A stretch of 17,883 nucleotides of DNA from DASSHC01 sp035693105 (lineage in GTDB: Bacteria; Chloroflexota; Chloroflexia; Thermomicrobiales; Thermomicrobiaceae), in contig DASSHC010000311.1 in the NCBI GenBank assembly GCA_035693105.1, positions 1 to 17,883 on the forward strand, in the 5' to 3' direction. Below, in pieces: positions 1 to 8,279 of the stretch. Positions within the stretch are counted from its first letter, which is position 1. Each line of letters opens with the position of its first letter. The position numbers and the translations under genes are program-made. Below the pieces are notes generated by a model that saw only the letters and a list, made by a program, of their open reading frames with translations, was not told where the DNA came from and ran no database searches.

Positions 1-29
1 GAACTAACCCGGTGTACGCCATCCCGATC

Positions 30-82
30 CTAGCCTGTTTCAACAGGCTTCGTCTGCTAGCGCGGCGGCTTTAGCCCCGCGC
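30..82. repeat. Clustered inverted repeats, REP-like
   Basis: Two palindromes lie back to back downstream of the recA terminator. AGCCTGTT (32-39) and AACAGGCT (42-49) form a perfect 8-bp arm pair, flanked by an outer CTAGC (30-34)/GCTAG (56-60). Immediately next, GCGCGG (60-65) pairs with CCGCGC (77-82), and GGCT (67-70) pairs with AGCC (73-76), with C66 bulged. No T-run follows on either strand, so it is not a standard terminator. The form suits a dispersed intergenic repeat; copy number cannot be seen from one window. No gene is supported in 1-190. Confidence 0.55.
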
Positions 83-190
83 GACCCCCGGCACCTGCGT
101 TTCGGGCTCCCGCCAAACCGTCCACCCCACCTCGGCTCCCCGTGCCAGCTAACGCATTGTAGCCCACCCGTCCCTCAATCACGGCCACAG

Positions 191-217
191 AAAAAGGCCC
201 CGCCTGATGGCGGGACC
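191..217 (-). terminator. Intrinsic terminator of recA
   Basis: On the minus strand GGTCCCGCC (217-209), loop ATCA, then GGCGGGGCC (204-196) form a 9-bp stem with one G-T wobble. A run of five T (195-191) follows. It begins 23 bases after the recA stop codon, in the right orientation to end the recA transcript. Confidence 0.9.
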
Positions 218-239
218 TCATGCGTCGAGCTCCTGGTGG

Positions 240-1310
<1,071 letters not shown>

Positions 1311-1350
1311 CCTCGCTTGCCTCTCTGTAAGGGCTCCCGGCCGCAACGGC

Positions 1351-1366
1351 TAGAAAGAATGTTCTA
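1351..1366 (-). promoter_or_regulatory. Candidate LexA/SOS box of recA
   Basis: The imperfect palindrome TAGAAAGAATGTTCTA fits the Gram-positive LexA core GAAC-N4-GTTC with one mismatch (GAAA-GAAT-GTTC). It lies just downstream of the predicted recA transcription start (about 1371), where a repressor would block transcription. The LexA motif of this lineage is not known from this sequence, so the call rests on similarity and position. Confidence 0.45.
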
Positions 1367-1377
1367 AATCGATCTCT

Positions 1378-1406
1378 AGCATACCGCGCCGGGGCCCAAA
1401 AGTCAA
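1378..1406 (-). promoter_or_regulatory. Sigma70-type promoter of recA
   Basis: On the minus strand TTGACT (1406-1401) and TATGCT (1383-1378) are separated by exactly 17 bases. The predicted transcription start is near 1371, giving a leader of about 60 bases before the recA ATG at 1310. Confidence 0.75.
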
Positions 1407-1426
1407 TCCGAAGGGACGCGCTCCAC

Positions 1427-1442
1427 CCGCGTCCGAACGCGG
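1427..1442 (-). terminator. Hairpin directly after darA stop
   Basis: CCGCGT, loop TCGG, ACGCGG: a perfect 6-bp GC-rich stem that abuts the darA stop codon on the minus strand. There is no U-tract behind it, so it may be a weak terminator or an mRNA 3'-end stabiliser. Some read-through into recA is likely. Confidence 0.35.
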
Positions 1443-1772
1443 CTAGAGGCGCTCGAAGCGGGCAATGTCGAGCACGAAGATCACCGCCCCGCCGACCTCC
1501 ACCTCGAAGTGATCGGCCAGGTAGAGCAGCCCCGGCTCCAGGGCCGGCGAGTAGGGCACCACGACCTGCTGGCGCCGGCGGCAGACCTGACTGATGATGC
1601 TGATGACGCGCGGCACCTCCCAGTCCTGCACTCCACTGAGGAGACTGGTATTGCCGGTGCGCAGCAGGCTGCCGGTGCTGGCGACGCGCGTCACGCGGAA
1701 CGATTGCTCCAGCAACGCGGCGACCAGATTGTCCGCGTCTTCGTCCTGAACGATGGCAACGACCAGCTTCAT
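1443..1772 (-). CDS. darA: Cyclic-di-AMP receptor, PII-like (DarA/YaaQ family)
   Basis: Small cytoplasmic PII-like trimeric protein of the DUF970 family, which binds the second messenger c-di-AMP. The product has 109 residues, the same length I recall for Bacillus DarA. It opens MKLVVAIVQDEDADNL, then has FRVTRVASTGSLLRTGNTSL, the family's nucleotide-binding segment, and ends with VEVGGAVIFVLDIARFERL. The ATG at 1772 is chosen because the family match begins exactly there and GAGGTGGAG precedes it; upstream in-frame sequence is unconserved. The target of DarA proteins is generally not known. The neighbours are a histidine kinase upstream and recA downstream. No diadenylate cyclase (disA/cdaA) is in the window. 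Confidence 0.9.
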   Translation of the reverse strand: MKLVVAIVQDEDADNLVAALLEQSFRVTRVASTGSLLRTGNTSLLSGVQDWEVPRVISIISQVCRRRQQVVVPYSPALEPGLLYLADHFEVEVGGAVIFVLDIARFERL

Positions 1773-1816
1773 GCGCTCCACCTCTGCGACCGGCTCCGTC
1801 CTGGGGTTTGAGCCTG

Positions 1817-1845
1817 AGTATACGAAGGCTCGCGCGGCGGCACAA
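1817..1845 (-). promoter_or_regulatory. Candidate promoter of darA
   Basis: On the minus strand TTGTGC (1845-1840), 17 bases, TATACT (1822-1817) lies in the 94-base gap between the kinase and darA. The -10 is good and the -35 weak. Predicted start is near 1810, 38 bases before the darA ATG. Confidence 0.5.
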
Positions 1846-1866
1846 CGCGGAGGCCGCGGTTGCCGC

Positions 1867-3765
1867 TCAGGAGATCGGCAGCACGACGCTGAAATCGGAG
1901 CCGCGGCCGGGCGTCGAGCGAAGGTCGATGCGGCCATCGTGGGCGCGTACCAGCTCCAGCACCACGCTCAGCCCGATCCCCAGTCCGGCGGCGTGCTCCT
2001 CGGAGCCAGGTGCGCGGTAGAAGCGCGTGAAGATGCGCTGCTGATCCTCGGGTGAGATGCCGACCCCCTGGTCGCGCACGGTCAGGCGCACCTCGTGCTC
2101 GGCTTGGTCGACGAGCACGTCGATCGCGCTCCCTTCCGGCGAGTACTTGACCGCGTTGCTGATCAGGTTGTCGAGCACCTGCAGCATCCGCGCCGGATCC
2201 ACGGCGGCCGAGACGGGCGCGTCCGGCGCGCAGAGCGCGAAGTGGTAGTCGCCGTAGCTCTCGCGCGCCTCTTCGATCGCCTGATTGGCCAGCGTGCGCA
2301 GGTCGCTCTCGACGCGCTCCAGAGCGAAGTGCCCGGTGTCGATGCGTGAGAGGGAGAGCAGGTCGTCGACCAGGCGGCGCAGGCGGTCGGTCTGGCCGGC
2401 GATGCGGCCGAGCGTCTGGTGCAAGCGCTCGTCTTCATCCGACGAGCGGCGTACGGCGAGCTGGGCGTAGGCCTGGATGGCGGCGATCGGGTTCTTTAGC
2501 TCGTGGCTGACGACCGAGAGGTACTCCTCGCGGTCGCGCAGCGCCGCGCGCAGTTTCTCCACCAACGCCGCGTTTTCCAGCGAAACCGCGGCGTTGTGGG
2601 CCAGCGTCTCCAGCAGTGAGAGCTGGCGCTCGGTGTACGCGGCGCTGCTCTGGCTGCGCACCACGAAGGCCCTGACCGTGCGCCCGGCCACGCGCAGCGG
2701 AATGCCGGCGACCGCGCCGTCGGCGTCCCAGCCCGCGATGCCCAGCCGCCGCAGCTCCTCCGGCTGGCGTGCCACGACCATTTCTCCGCTGCGCACGACC
2801 TGTTCGACGAGCGGGGAACGGTCGCTCGGTCGCGCCGGGCGAGCCTGGCCCTGCTCGGCGACCCACTCCACCCGGTAGTCGCGCCCTTCGGCCCGCGCGA
2901 AGAGGAAGGCGTCGGTGCGCACCAGGCAGCTTACCTGCTCCTGCAGCGCCGGGCCGAGCGTGACGAGATCGATCTCGGACGCGAGCACGCGCGCGGCGTC
3001 GTTGATCGTCTGCAGGTCGAGATTGGCGCGTGCCAGTTGCTGATTGCGCTCCCCCAGCTCCAGGTTGAGTTGCACGATGGCGTGTAACCCGGCGGCCGCG
3101 AAGAAGACGAGGACCGAGGCGACCGCGAAGGGGACCACCTGGGCGATGCCGAGCGTGGCCAGCGCCAGCGGAGCGGTGAAGCAGAAGCTGATCGCCGTCC
3201 AGAGGCTGGTGCGCGGCCAGAGAACGGCGCGGACGTGATCGGCGCCGTGGCTGAGCCAAACCGCCGTGCTGGTAAAGATAATGTTGCCGGCCAGGAAGAT
3301 CGGAGCATAGAGCACGAGCGCCAGGCCCGGGTCGGCGGCGGGCTGAGCCAGGCCGCCCCCGAGGGCGGCGCGAACCAGCAGACCGGCACCCAGGGCGCTG
3401 AGCGAGAGCTGGCCGAGGTTGAAGGCGGTGAACGTGAGCGTGTCGGCCTGCCCGGTGCGAGCGCGCCGCAGGCCCGAGCGCACCAGCAGGCCGACGGCGT
3501 GCGCCAGCGCCGCCGCCACGGCGCCGTATTGCAGGAAGAGGACGAAGGTGAAGGTCGAGGCCAGCGACACGGCGCGACCGTCGCGCAGGTGGATTTGCAA
3601 CAGCGCGTCGGCCAGCGCGGCCAGGATCACCAGGAGCACGAAGTTCGCGTCGAGGTGCACCGAGAGTGTGAGCAACGCCGTCACGAGCGCCGCGCCGCCC
3701 AGGAACGCGACGAGCCAACGAAACGCCAACCCGAGTGAGGGGCGTGACGCCTGGCTCGGGTTCAT
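1867..3765 (-). CDS. Membrane sensor histidine kinase with GAF domain
   Basis: Predicted two-component sensor kinase of 632 residues from the ATG at 3765. Residues of about 12-240 are very hydrophobic and can form about seven membrane helices. This part contains a TFTAFNLGQLSLSALGAG stretch like the membrane sensor region of some HD-GYP and GGDEF proteins. A short coiled linker and a GAF-like domain (about 255-400) follow. The phospho-acceptor H-box SVVSHELKNP has His421, the N-box DNLISNAVKYSPEG starts at 532, G1 DQGVGIS at 565 and G2 GLGIGLS at 594, so catalysis looks intact. An in-frame ATG at 3909 overlaps the ABC gene stop (TGATG), but those 48 codons use AGA, GTA, GCA and ATT, unlike the rest. 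A GTG at 3789 behind GGAGGG is a third possible start. No response regulator is nearby; ligand unknown. Confidence 0.88.
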   Translation of the reverse strand: MNPSQASRPSLGLAFRWLVAFLGGAALVTALLTLSVHLDANFVLLVILAALADALLQIHLRDGRAVSLASTFTFVLFLQYGAVAAALAHAVGLLVRSGLRRARTGQADTLTFTAFNLGQLSLSALGAGLLVRAALGGGLAQPAADPGLALVLYAPIFLAGNIIFTSTAVWLSHGADHVRAVLWPRTSLWTAISFCFTAPLALATLGIAQVVPFAVASVLVFFAAAGLHAIVQLNLELGERNQQLARANLDLQTINDAARVLASEIDLVTLGPALQEQVSCLVRTDAFLFARAEGRDYRVEWVAEQGQARPARPSDRSPLVEQVVRSGEMVVARQPEELRRLGIAGWDADGAVAGIPLRVAGRTVRAFVVRSQSSAAYTERQLSLLETLAHNAAVSLENAALVEKLRAALRDREEYLSVVSHELKNPIAAIQAYAQLAVRRSSDEDERLHQTLGRIAGQTDRLRRLVDDLLSLSRIDTGHFALERVESDLRTLANQAIEEARESYGDYHFALCAPDAPVSAAVDPARMLQVLDNLISNAVKYSPEGSAIDVLVDQAEHEVRLTVRDQGVGISPEDQQRIFTRFYRAPGSEEHAAGLGIGLSVVLELVRAHDGRIDLRSTPGRGSDFSVVLPIS

Positions 3766-3908
3766 ACGGAGATCAACTCGACTCGCCACCGACCCTCCCG
3801 GCCCTGGACTCCCGTCGTGGACCGCCCCGGCACGGCCTGCTCGAGCGTCGTCCTGGGTTGCGATATGGGAGCCGGCACTTACCAGAGCAATTCTCACGCC
3901 AGAGCGCA

Positions 3909-5342
3909 TCAGGCCGCGAGCAGCGGATCGGCCGCCAGCACGGCATCGATCGACCCCCGCGCGGCGACACGCCCCTGCTCCAGGAGCACGACCTGGTGGG
4001 CACAGCCTCGCACCAGATCGATGTCGTGGGTGGCCAGCACTACCGCGGCCCCTTCGTGCGCCAGTTGGCCGAGCATGCGCGCCAGCTCGGCCTTGCGCCG
4101 CGCGTCCATGCCGCGCGTCGGCTCATCAAGCGCCACGACCGGTGGGTCACCGATCAGCACCGCCGCCAGCGCCGCTCGCTGGCGCTCGCCGCCGGAGAGG
4201 TCGAAGGGGTGGCGCCCGGACAAGGCGCTCAAGCCGAGCCGGACGAGCGTGCGCTCGATATCGCCGGCCGCGCGGCGGCAGCGCAGGGTAAAGCGCAGCT
4301 CCGCGGCGACCGTCTCGTTGAAGAGGAGCGCGCCGGGGTGCTGCGGCAGGTACGCGACCTGCCGTGCCAGATCGCGCGTGGCACGCCGCGCGATATCCGC
4401 GCCGAAGAGGCGCACGCGGCCTTGCTCGGGGCGCAACAGGCCGTTGAGGAGCTTGAGGAGCGTCGTCTTGCCGCTGCCGTTGCGCCCCATCAACGCGGTC
4501 ACCTGTCCCGCCGCGAACGCCAGCGAGACTTCACTGAGCGCCGGGTGCTGCCCGTAGCGGTAGCTGACCCCTTCCAGTTCAAGCGCCGCTTGCTCGACGG
4601 TTGCCGTGGCTGCCGGACGCGGCAAGCTGCTCGGTTCGTCGAGCGCGCCGGCGACGCCGATGGGCGAGCCATCAGCCACCACCTGGCCGCGGCAACCGAG
4701 CACGAGCACGCGCTCGGCGACCGGCAGGACCCGTGCCAGCCGGTGCTCGGCCAGCAGGATAGTCGTGCCAAAGTCGCCGTTGAGCCGGGTGAAGGCGTCC
4801 ACGACGTCCGGCGCGGACCAGGGGTCGATCTGGGAGGTCGGCTCGTCGAGCGCCAGCAAGCGCGGGCGGAGGGCGCAGGCGGCCGCGATGACCACGCGCT
4901 GGCGCTCACCGCCCGAGAGCGTGCTCAGCTCCCGGTCGCGCAGGTGTCCGATCCCAAGCGCCAGCAGCAGCTCGTCGACGCGCTGTAGGATTTCGCGGCG
5001 CGGCAGCCCGGCGTTCTCCGGGCCGAAGGCGATCTCATCCTCGACCCGGTCGGTGACGGTCTGCGTCTCCGGCTCCTGCGCCACGAAGCCGGTCAGGCGG
5101 CTGAGCGCGGCGGTGCCGTGGCAGCGGGTATCGTGGCCGAAGGTGAGCACGCAGCCGCCGAAGCGGCCGCCGTAGAAGTGGGGGATCAGCCCGTTGGGGC
5201 AGCGCAGGATGGTCGATTTACCACAGCCGGACGGCCCCGCGACCAGGGCGACGGTACCCTCAGACACCTCCCAGGAGAAGTTCTCCAGCGCCGGCTCGTC
5301 CTGGCCCGGGTAGCGGTAGCTGACGGCCTGGAAGCGGATCAT
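3909..5342 (-). CDS. ECF transporter ATPase, two ABC domains fused (EcfA-EcfA')
   Basis: Energises an energy-coupling factor vitamin/metal importer. The 477-residue product carries two complete ABC domains. The first has Walker A GPSGCGKS (36-43), signature LSGGE (142-146), Walker B LLALDE (162-167) and H-loop His200. The second has GRNGSGKT (286-293), LSGGE (382-386), VVALDE (402-407) and His439. Both sites look competent. The ATG at 5342 overlaps the ecfT stop by 4 bases (ATGA), which fixes the start and implies coupled translation. Many ECF systems encode the two ATPases as separate genes; here they are one chain. The riboswitch at the head of the operon points to cobalamin as the substrate, which is inferred from context and not visible in the ATPase itself. 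Confidence 0.93.
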   Translation of the reverse strand: MIRFQAVSYRYPGQDEPALENFSWEVSEGTVALVAGPSGCGKSTILRCPNGLIPHFYGGRFGGCVLTFGHDTRCHGTAALSRLTGFVAQEPETQTVTDRVEDEIAFGPENAGLPRREILQRVDELLLALGIGHLRDRELSTLSGGERQRVVIAAACALRPRLLALDEPTSQIDPWSAPDVVDAFTRLNGDFGTTILLAEHRLARVLPVAERVLVLGCRGQVVADGSPIGVAGALDEPSSLPRPAATATVEQAALELEGVSYRYGQHPALSEVSLAFAAGQVTALMGRNGSGKTTLLKLLNGLLRPEQGRVRLFGADIARRATRDLARQVAYLPQHPGALLFNETVAAELRFTLRCRRAAGDIERTLVRLGLSALSGRHPFDLSGGERQRAALAAVLIGDPPVVALDEPTRGMDARRKAELARMLGQLAHEGAAVVLATHDIDLVRGCAHQVVLLEQGRVAARGSIDAVLAADPLLAA

Positions 5343-6352
5343 GGCGCGACCGCCTCCAGCACCAGCGGAGCCGCCAGCAGGAGGCTGGCCAGCGCCGGCA
5401 GCAGGCCGAGCGCCGGCCAGCTCAAACCGGGATAGGGCGACCACTCCAGTGCCGCGGGCGCCACCACGATCGCCAGCGCCTCCAGCGCCAGCGCGGCCAG
5501 CGCGGTGGCGAGGAGCGCGAGGTTGGCCGCGTTCCAGGGGAGTGGGCGCAGGCTGCCGCGGCGCGTGCGCGGCGCCCGCGTCACGCCGGCGCCGAGCAGC
5601 ACCAGGGCTGCCAGGAGAACGGCCAGCCCGGCGAACCGAGCGCCCATCACCAGCAGCGTGACGCCGGAGATAGCGGTTAGCAGGCCGGCGGGGAGGAGCC
5701 AGGCGGAGCGCGGCTCACCGGCGGCACGCGCGCCGAAGCCACGGCTCTCCATCGTCTCGGCCAGTTTGAAGGCACGCTCGAGGCCGAGGTGCAGTACCGG
5801 CACGATCAGCACGTTGAGGTCGCGCGGCGAGCGCAGGCGAAAGCCGCGCGCCGCCTGCGCCTCGCGCACCTCGGTCAGTGCCTGCAGCGTCTGAGGGAAG
5901 AAGCTCAGCGCCACGATGGCGGCCATGCCGCTGGTCAGGAGCGCGCCGGGCACCAGCCGCAGGAGCGCGGCGCGCTCGACCCGAGCATTGAAGCAGGCCG
6001 CGATTAAGAGGAGCGTCACGATCGCCGCGCCCGAGACCGCGCCGTAGAGGAGCGAGTTCAGCGTCAGCGGGCCGCCGGCGATCGGGATGGCGCCCGGCAG
6101 CGTCAGCAGGACGTGGTCGCCGACGTGTGCCGTCAGCAGGTTGAAGGCGATGTTGAGCCCGGCCACCGCCAGGCCGATGCGCAGCACCGACGACCAGGCC
6201 GCGCCGCGCACTCCACCCCGGTCGCCTGTCAAATAGACCAGCGCCGCCTCCAGCAGCACCAGACCCAGCAGAAGCGGGTTGCGGCTGCTGATGACCAGCA
6301 ATGCTGCCGCACCGGCCCAGATCAGCCAGGCGAGCGAGTTCGAACGGCTCAT
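5339..6352 (-). CDS. ecfT: ECF transporter transmembrane protein EcfT, C-terminally extended
   Basis: Membrane scaffold that couples ATP hydrolysis to movement of the substrate-binding S-component. It has 337 residues. The two coupling-helix motifs typical of EcfT are visible: REAQAARGF (ARG at 168-170) and AETMESRGFG (SRG at 203-205). Several hydrophobic helices precede them (about 8-40, 55-75, 98-120, 130-155). After the second motif the usual fold would need only one more helix or so, but about 120 further residues (217-337) form roughly four more hydrophobic segments. This makes it longer than the usual 250-270 residues. The start at 6352 overlaps the preceding gene's stop by 4 bases (ATGA). 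No S-component gene accompanies it. An alternative role in cobalt uptake (CbiQ-like) is less likely because no CbiM/CbiN is present. Confidence 0.9.
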   Translation of the reverse strand: MSRSNSLAWLIWAGAAALLVISSRNPLLLGLVLLEAALVYLTGDRGGVRGAAWSSVLRIGLAVAGLNIAFNLLTAHVGDHVLLTLPGAIPIAGGPLTLNSLLYGAVSGAAIVTLLLIAACFNARVERAALLRLVPGALLTSGMAAIVALSFFPQTLQALTEVREAQAARGFRLRSPRDLNVLIVPVLHLGLERAFKLAETMESRGFGARAAGEPRSAWLLPAGLLTAISGVTLLVMGARFAGLAVLLAALVLLGAGVTRAPRTRRGSLRPLPWNAANLALLATALAALALEALAIVVAPAALEWSPYPGLSWPALGLLPALASLLLAAPLVLEAVAP

Positions 6353-7128
6353 GGGGTGCGCCCCGCCCGCCGCCGCACCACGGCGGCCAGCCCCGTCAGC
6401 AGCACCAGGAGTACCAGCGCGCCGAAAAGCACGAGCGCCCGCATGTCCGGCCCGCTGTCGTGGGGCGTCGCCTGGACCGAGCGCACCGCGCCGCTCGGGG
6501 CCACCTCGACCGCCCGTGCCTCGGCCGTGCCGGCGCGTGTCGCCGACGCCGCGAGCGCTGGTGTGGCCGGCTCCGCGGTCGTGGCCGTGGGCGCGGCCGC
6601 CGCGATCGGCGTGGCGGCGGGGAGCAGCCCGTTGAGCCGGGCGATCTGGCGGAGGCTGGTCGGCGGGAGCTGGGTATCACCGGAGTCCCAGGCCCAGCCC
6701 TCGACGTCGCCGGGATGGACGGTGATCTCGCTCGGGCCGAGCGCGCTCGGCGCCCAATGGCCATCCGGGCCGAGGCGGTAGAAGTGCCAGTAGATCGACG
6801 GCTGGCCGTAGCTCTTGCAGAAGCAATTGCCCGCGGGGCAGCCTTCGTTGTCCAGGCTGCAGACGGCCACGCCCAGCCCAGCAAACGGGCTGAGTGTGAG
6901 CGCCAGCTTCGAGCGCGTCAGCAAATTGCTTCCGCTAATCGACGGCCCGTCGAAGGGTACGTAGACGTAGAGCAGCCGGCCGTCACCGTGGCGCACCACC
7001 AGCCCGGCGCCGTGGAGCGCGGCTGGCGTGGCTACTCCGGCCGGAGTGGCCGCGATGGCGGCGGCCGGCACCAGCCAGCCGAGTGCCGCCAAGAGCAGCG
7101 CGAGGCGAATGAGCCGCGCGCGGCGCAT
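6349..7128 (-). CDS. Membrane-anchored DUF4430-like protein, transcobalamin beta-domain type
   Basis: Probably an extracytoplasmic protein that helps bind cobalamin. The product has 259 residues. A signal peptide occupies about 1-27. A folded domain (about 40-160) carries four cysteines (90, 97, 102, 104) in the motif CPAGNCFC and then IYWHFYRLGPDGHW and VHPGDVEGWAWDSG. The pattern of aromatic residues, a W-x(4-5)-G segment and GDVEGW resembles DUF4430, the family that also covers the C-terminal beta domain of intrinsic factor and transcobalamin. An Ala/Thr/Pro-rich linker (about 168-228) leads to one helix (230-251) and a VRRRAGR tail, which would anchor it outside-in. The ATG at 7128 overlaps the previous stop by one base (TGATG). 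The family call is from memory of motifs, without a search. Confidence 0.75.
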   Translation of the reverse strand: MRRARLIRLALLLAALGWLVPAAAIAATPAGVATPAALHGAGLVVRHGDGRLLYVYVPFDGPSISGSNLLTRSKLALTLSPFAGLGVAVCSLDNEGCPAGNCFCKSYGQPSIYWHFYRLGPDGHWAPSALGPSEITVHPGDVEGWAWDSGDTQLPPTSLRQIARLNGLLPAATPIAAAAPTATTAEPATPALAASATRAGTAEARAVEVAPSGAVRSVQATPHDSGPDMRALVLFGALVLLVLLTGLAAVVRRRAGRTP

Positions 7129-8183
7129 CAGCGCACTGCCCGCAGCCTCAGCGCGCCGCCGAGCGCCAGCGCTGCCAGCGCCAGCGCGGCGGCCAGTGCC
7201 GCGACGGAGACGGCGTCCCGCGCCTGTCCGGTATCCGGTGCGACAGCGCCCGCGGTGCGGGGCAGATACGTCCAGCCGGCCAGCGCCGGAATAGCCTGCA
7301 CGGTCGCCAGCAGGTTGTCCTGCTTCGCATCGGGGCGGTAGGCGAAGGCGCCGCTCGGGTTCTGCAGGGAGCGCAGGGCGCTCAGCGCCGCGCTGACCGC
7401 GGGCGACCGCGTCGTCTGGCCGGTCGCCAGCAGTGTCTCGATCGCCAGCGCCGTCGAGTTGGCGTCGCCGACGGGCGGATTCTCCTGGCCAGGTTGGGAG
7501 ACGTACGAGCCGTTGGGGGTCCGGGCGCTCGCCATGTATGCCAGGCCGCGCTGAATCGCCGGGCTGCCGCTTGCGCCCGCGGCCACCAGCGCCTGCAGCA
7601 CGATCGCGGTGGTGTTGCTGTCGCCCTTGCCCGGCGCGGTGTCGCCGTCGAAGGCCCAACTGCCGTCAGCGCCCTGGTGGCTCGTCAGCCCCTGCACGAC
7701 GTCGACGCCGAGCGGCGCACCCGCCCCGCTCAGGGCCAGCACCGCCAACCCGTCGACGTAAACCTGCGGATCGTAGAGTCCGGTCTTGGCGTCGTAGGCC
7801 GCCTGCAGCTTGGCGATCAGGTCGTCCCCGCTGAAGGCGCGGGGATCGAGCCCGGCAGACTCGGCGGCGAGCGCCAGCTTGGCCGCGCCGCCGGTGCTGG
7901 CACCGTAGCCGGCGGCATTGGCGCGCAGGAAGTCGATCACGCTCTTGCCGTCTTTGGTGACGCCGGCCGGATCGATGCCGGCAGCACTGAGCGCCAGCGC
8001 GACATCGGCGGTGGTGCTGGGGTCGGTCTTGCCGTTGAGTCCGGCGAAGCCGCCGTCCGGCTGCTGCTGCTGGCGCAGCCAGTTCACGGCGGAGGTAGTC
8101 TCTTGCCCGGCGGCCAGGGTGGCCGGAGCGACGAGCAGGGCGAGCGCGAGGCAAAGCGAACAGGCAAGCAGAATGCGGCGCAT
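7128..8183 (-). CDS. Secreted alpha/alpha-barrel protein, transcobalamin alpha-domain/prenyltransferase-repeat type
   Basis: Probably the main extracytoplasmic B12-capturing protein. The product has 351 residues. A Sec signal peptide occupies about 1-25. Squalene-cyclase/prenyltransferase-like repeats follow: WLRQQQQPDGGF (35-46), HQGADGSWAFDG (169-180), RTPNGSYV (221-228) and LQNPSGAFAYRP (273-284), with helices such as NTTAIVLQALVAAG between them. Near the end NLLATVQAIPALAGWTYL (290-307) resembles the segment before the linker in vertebrate transcobalamin and intrinsic factor. A C-terminal helix (about 324-346) with an arginine tail anchors it. The ATG at 8183 is chosen because GGAGG stands 6 bases upstream; a TTG at 8189 has no room for a ribosome site. 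A cobalamin riboswitch lies directly upstream. A true terpene cyclase is unlikely given the signal peptide and neighbours. Confidence 0.78.
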   Translation of the reverse strand: MRRILLACSLCLALALLVAPATLAAGQETTSAVNWLRQQQQPDGGFAGLNGKTDPSTTADVALALSAAGIDPAGVTKDGKSVIDFLRANAAGYGASTGGAAKLALAAESAGLDPRAFSGDDLIAKLQAAYDAKTGLYDPQVYVDGLAVLALSGAGAPLGVDVVQGLTSHQGADGSWAFDGDTAPGKGDSNTTAIVLQALVAAGASGSPAIQRGLAYMASARTPNGSYVSQPGQENPPVGDANSTALAIETLLATGQTTRSPAVSAALSALRSLQNPSGAFAYRPDAKQDNLLATVQAIPALAGWTYLPRTAGAVAPDTGQARDAVSVAALAAALALAALALGGALRLRAVR

Positions 8184-8189
8184 GCGCAA

Positions 8190-8241
8190 CCTCCAGTGCG
8201 TCGTGAGAACAATCCAGCGTGGGCTGGGATCACACCAGAGG
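8190..8241 (-). promoter_or_regulatory. Shine-Dalgarno-sequestering hairpin of the riboswitch
   Basis: On the minus strand CCTCTGGTG (8241-8233) can pair over 9 bp, two of them G-T wobbles, with CACTGGAGG (8198-8190). The latter holds the ribosome site GGAGG of the first operon gene. Inside it CCAGC (8227-8223) pairs with GCTGG (8218-8214). This is the expected expression platform of a riboswitch that blocks translation. No terminator with a U-tract is visible between the aptamer and the gene. Confidence 0.6.
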
Positions 8242-8279
8242 CGGCTTCAGGGGGAAATTGGATGGGACATGGGCGTCCT

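Noticed and set aside
3735..4988. 417-codon plus-strand frame opposite the ECF ATPase gene
   Set aside because: The opposite strand encodes two complete ABC domains; this frame has no recognisable motif.
5339..6352. CbiQ of a cobalt transporter
   Set aside because: No CbiM or CbiN is present, and the neighbouring capture proteins fit cobalamin better.
7128..8183. Terpene/squalene cyclase enzyme
   Set aside because: The repeat pattern fits, but the signal peptide, C-terminal anchor, B12 riboswitch and ECF neighbours favour a transcobalamin-like binding role.
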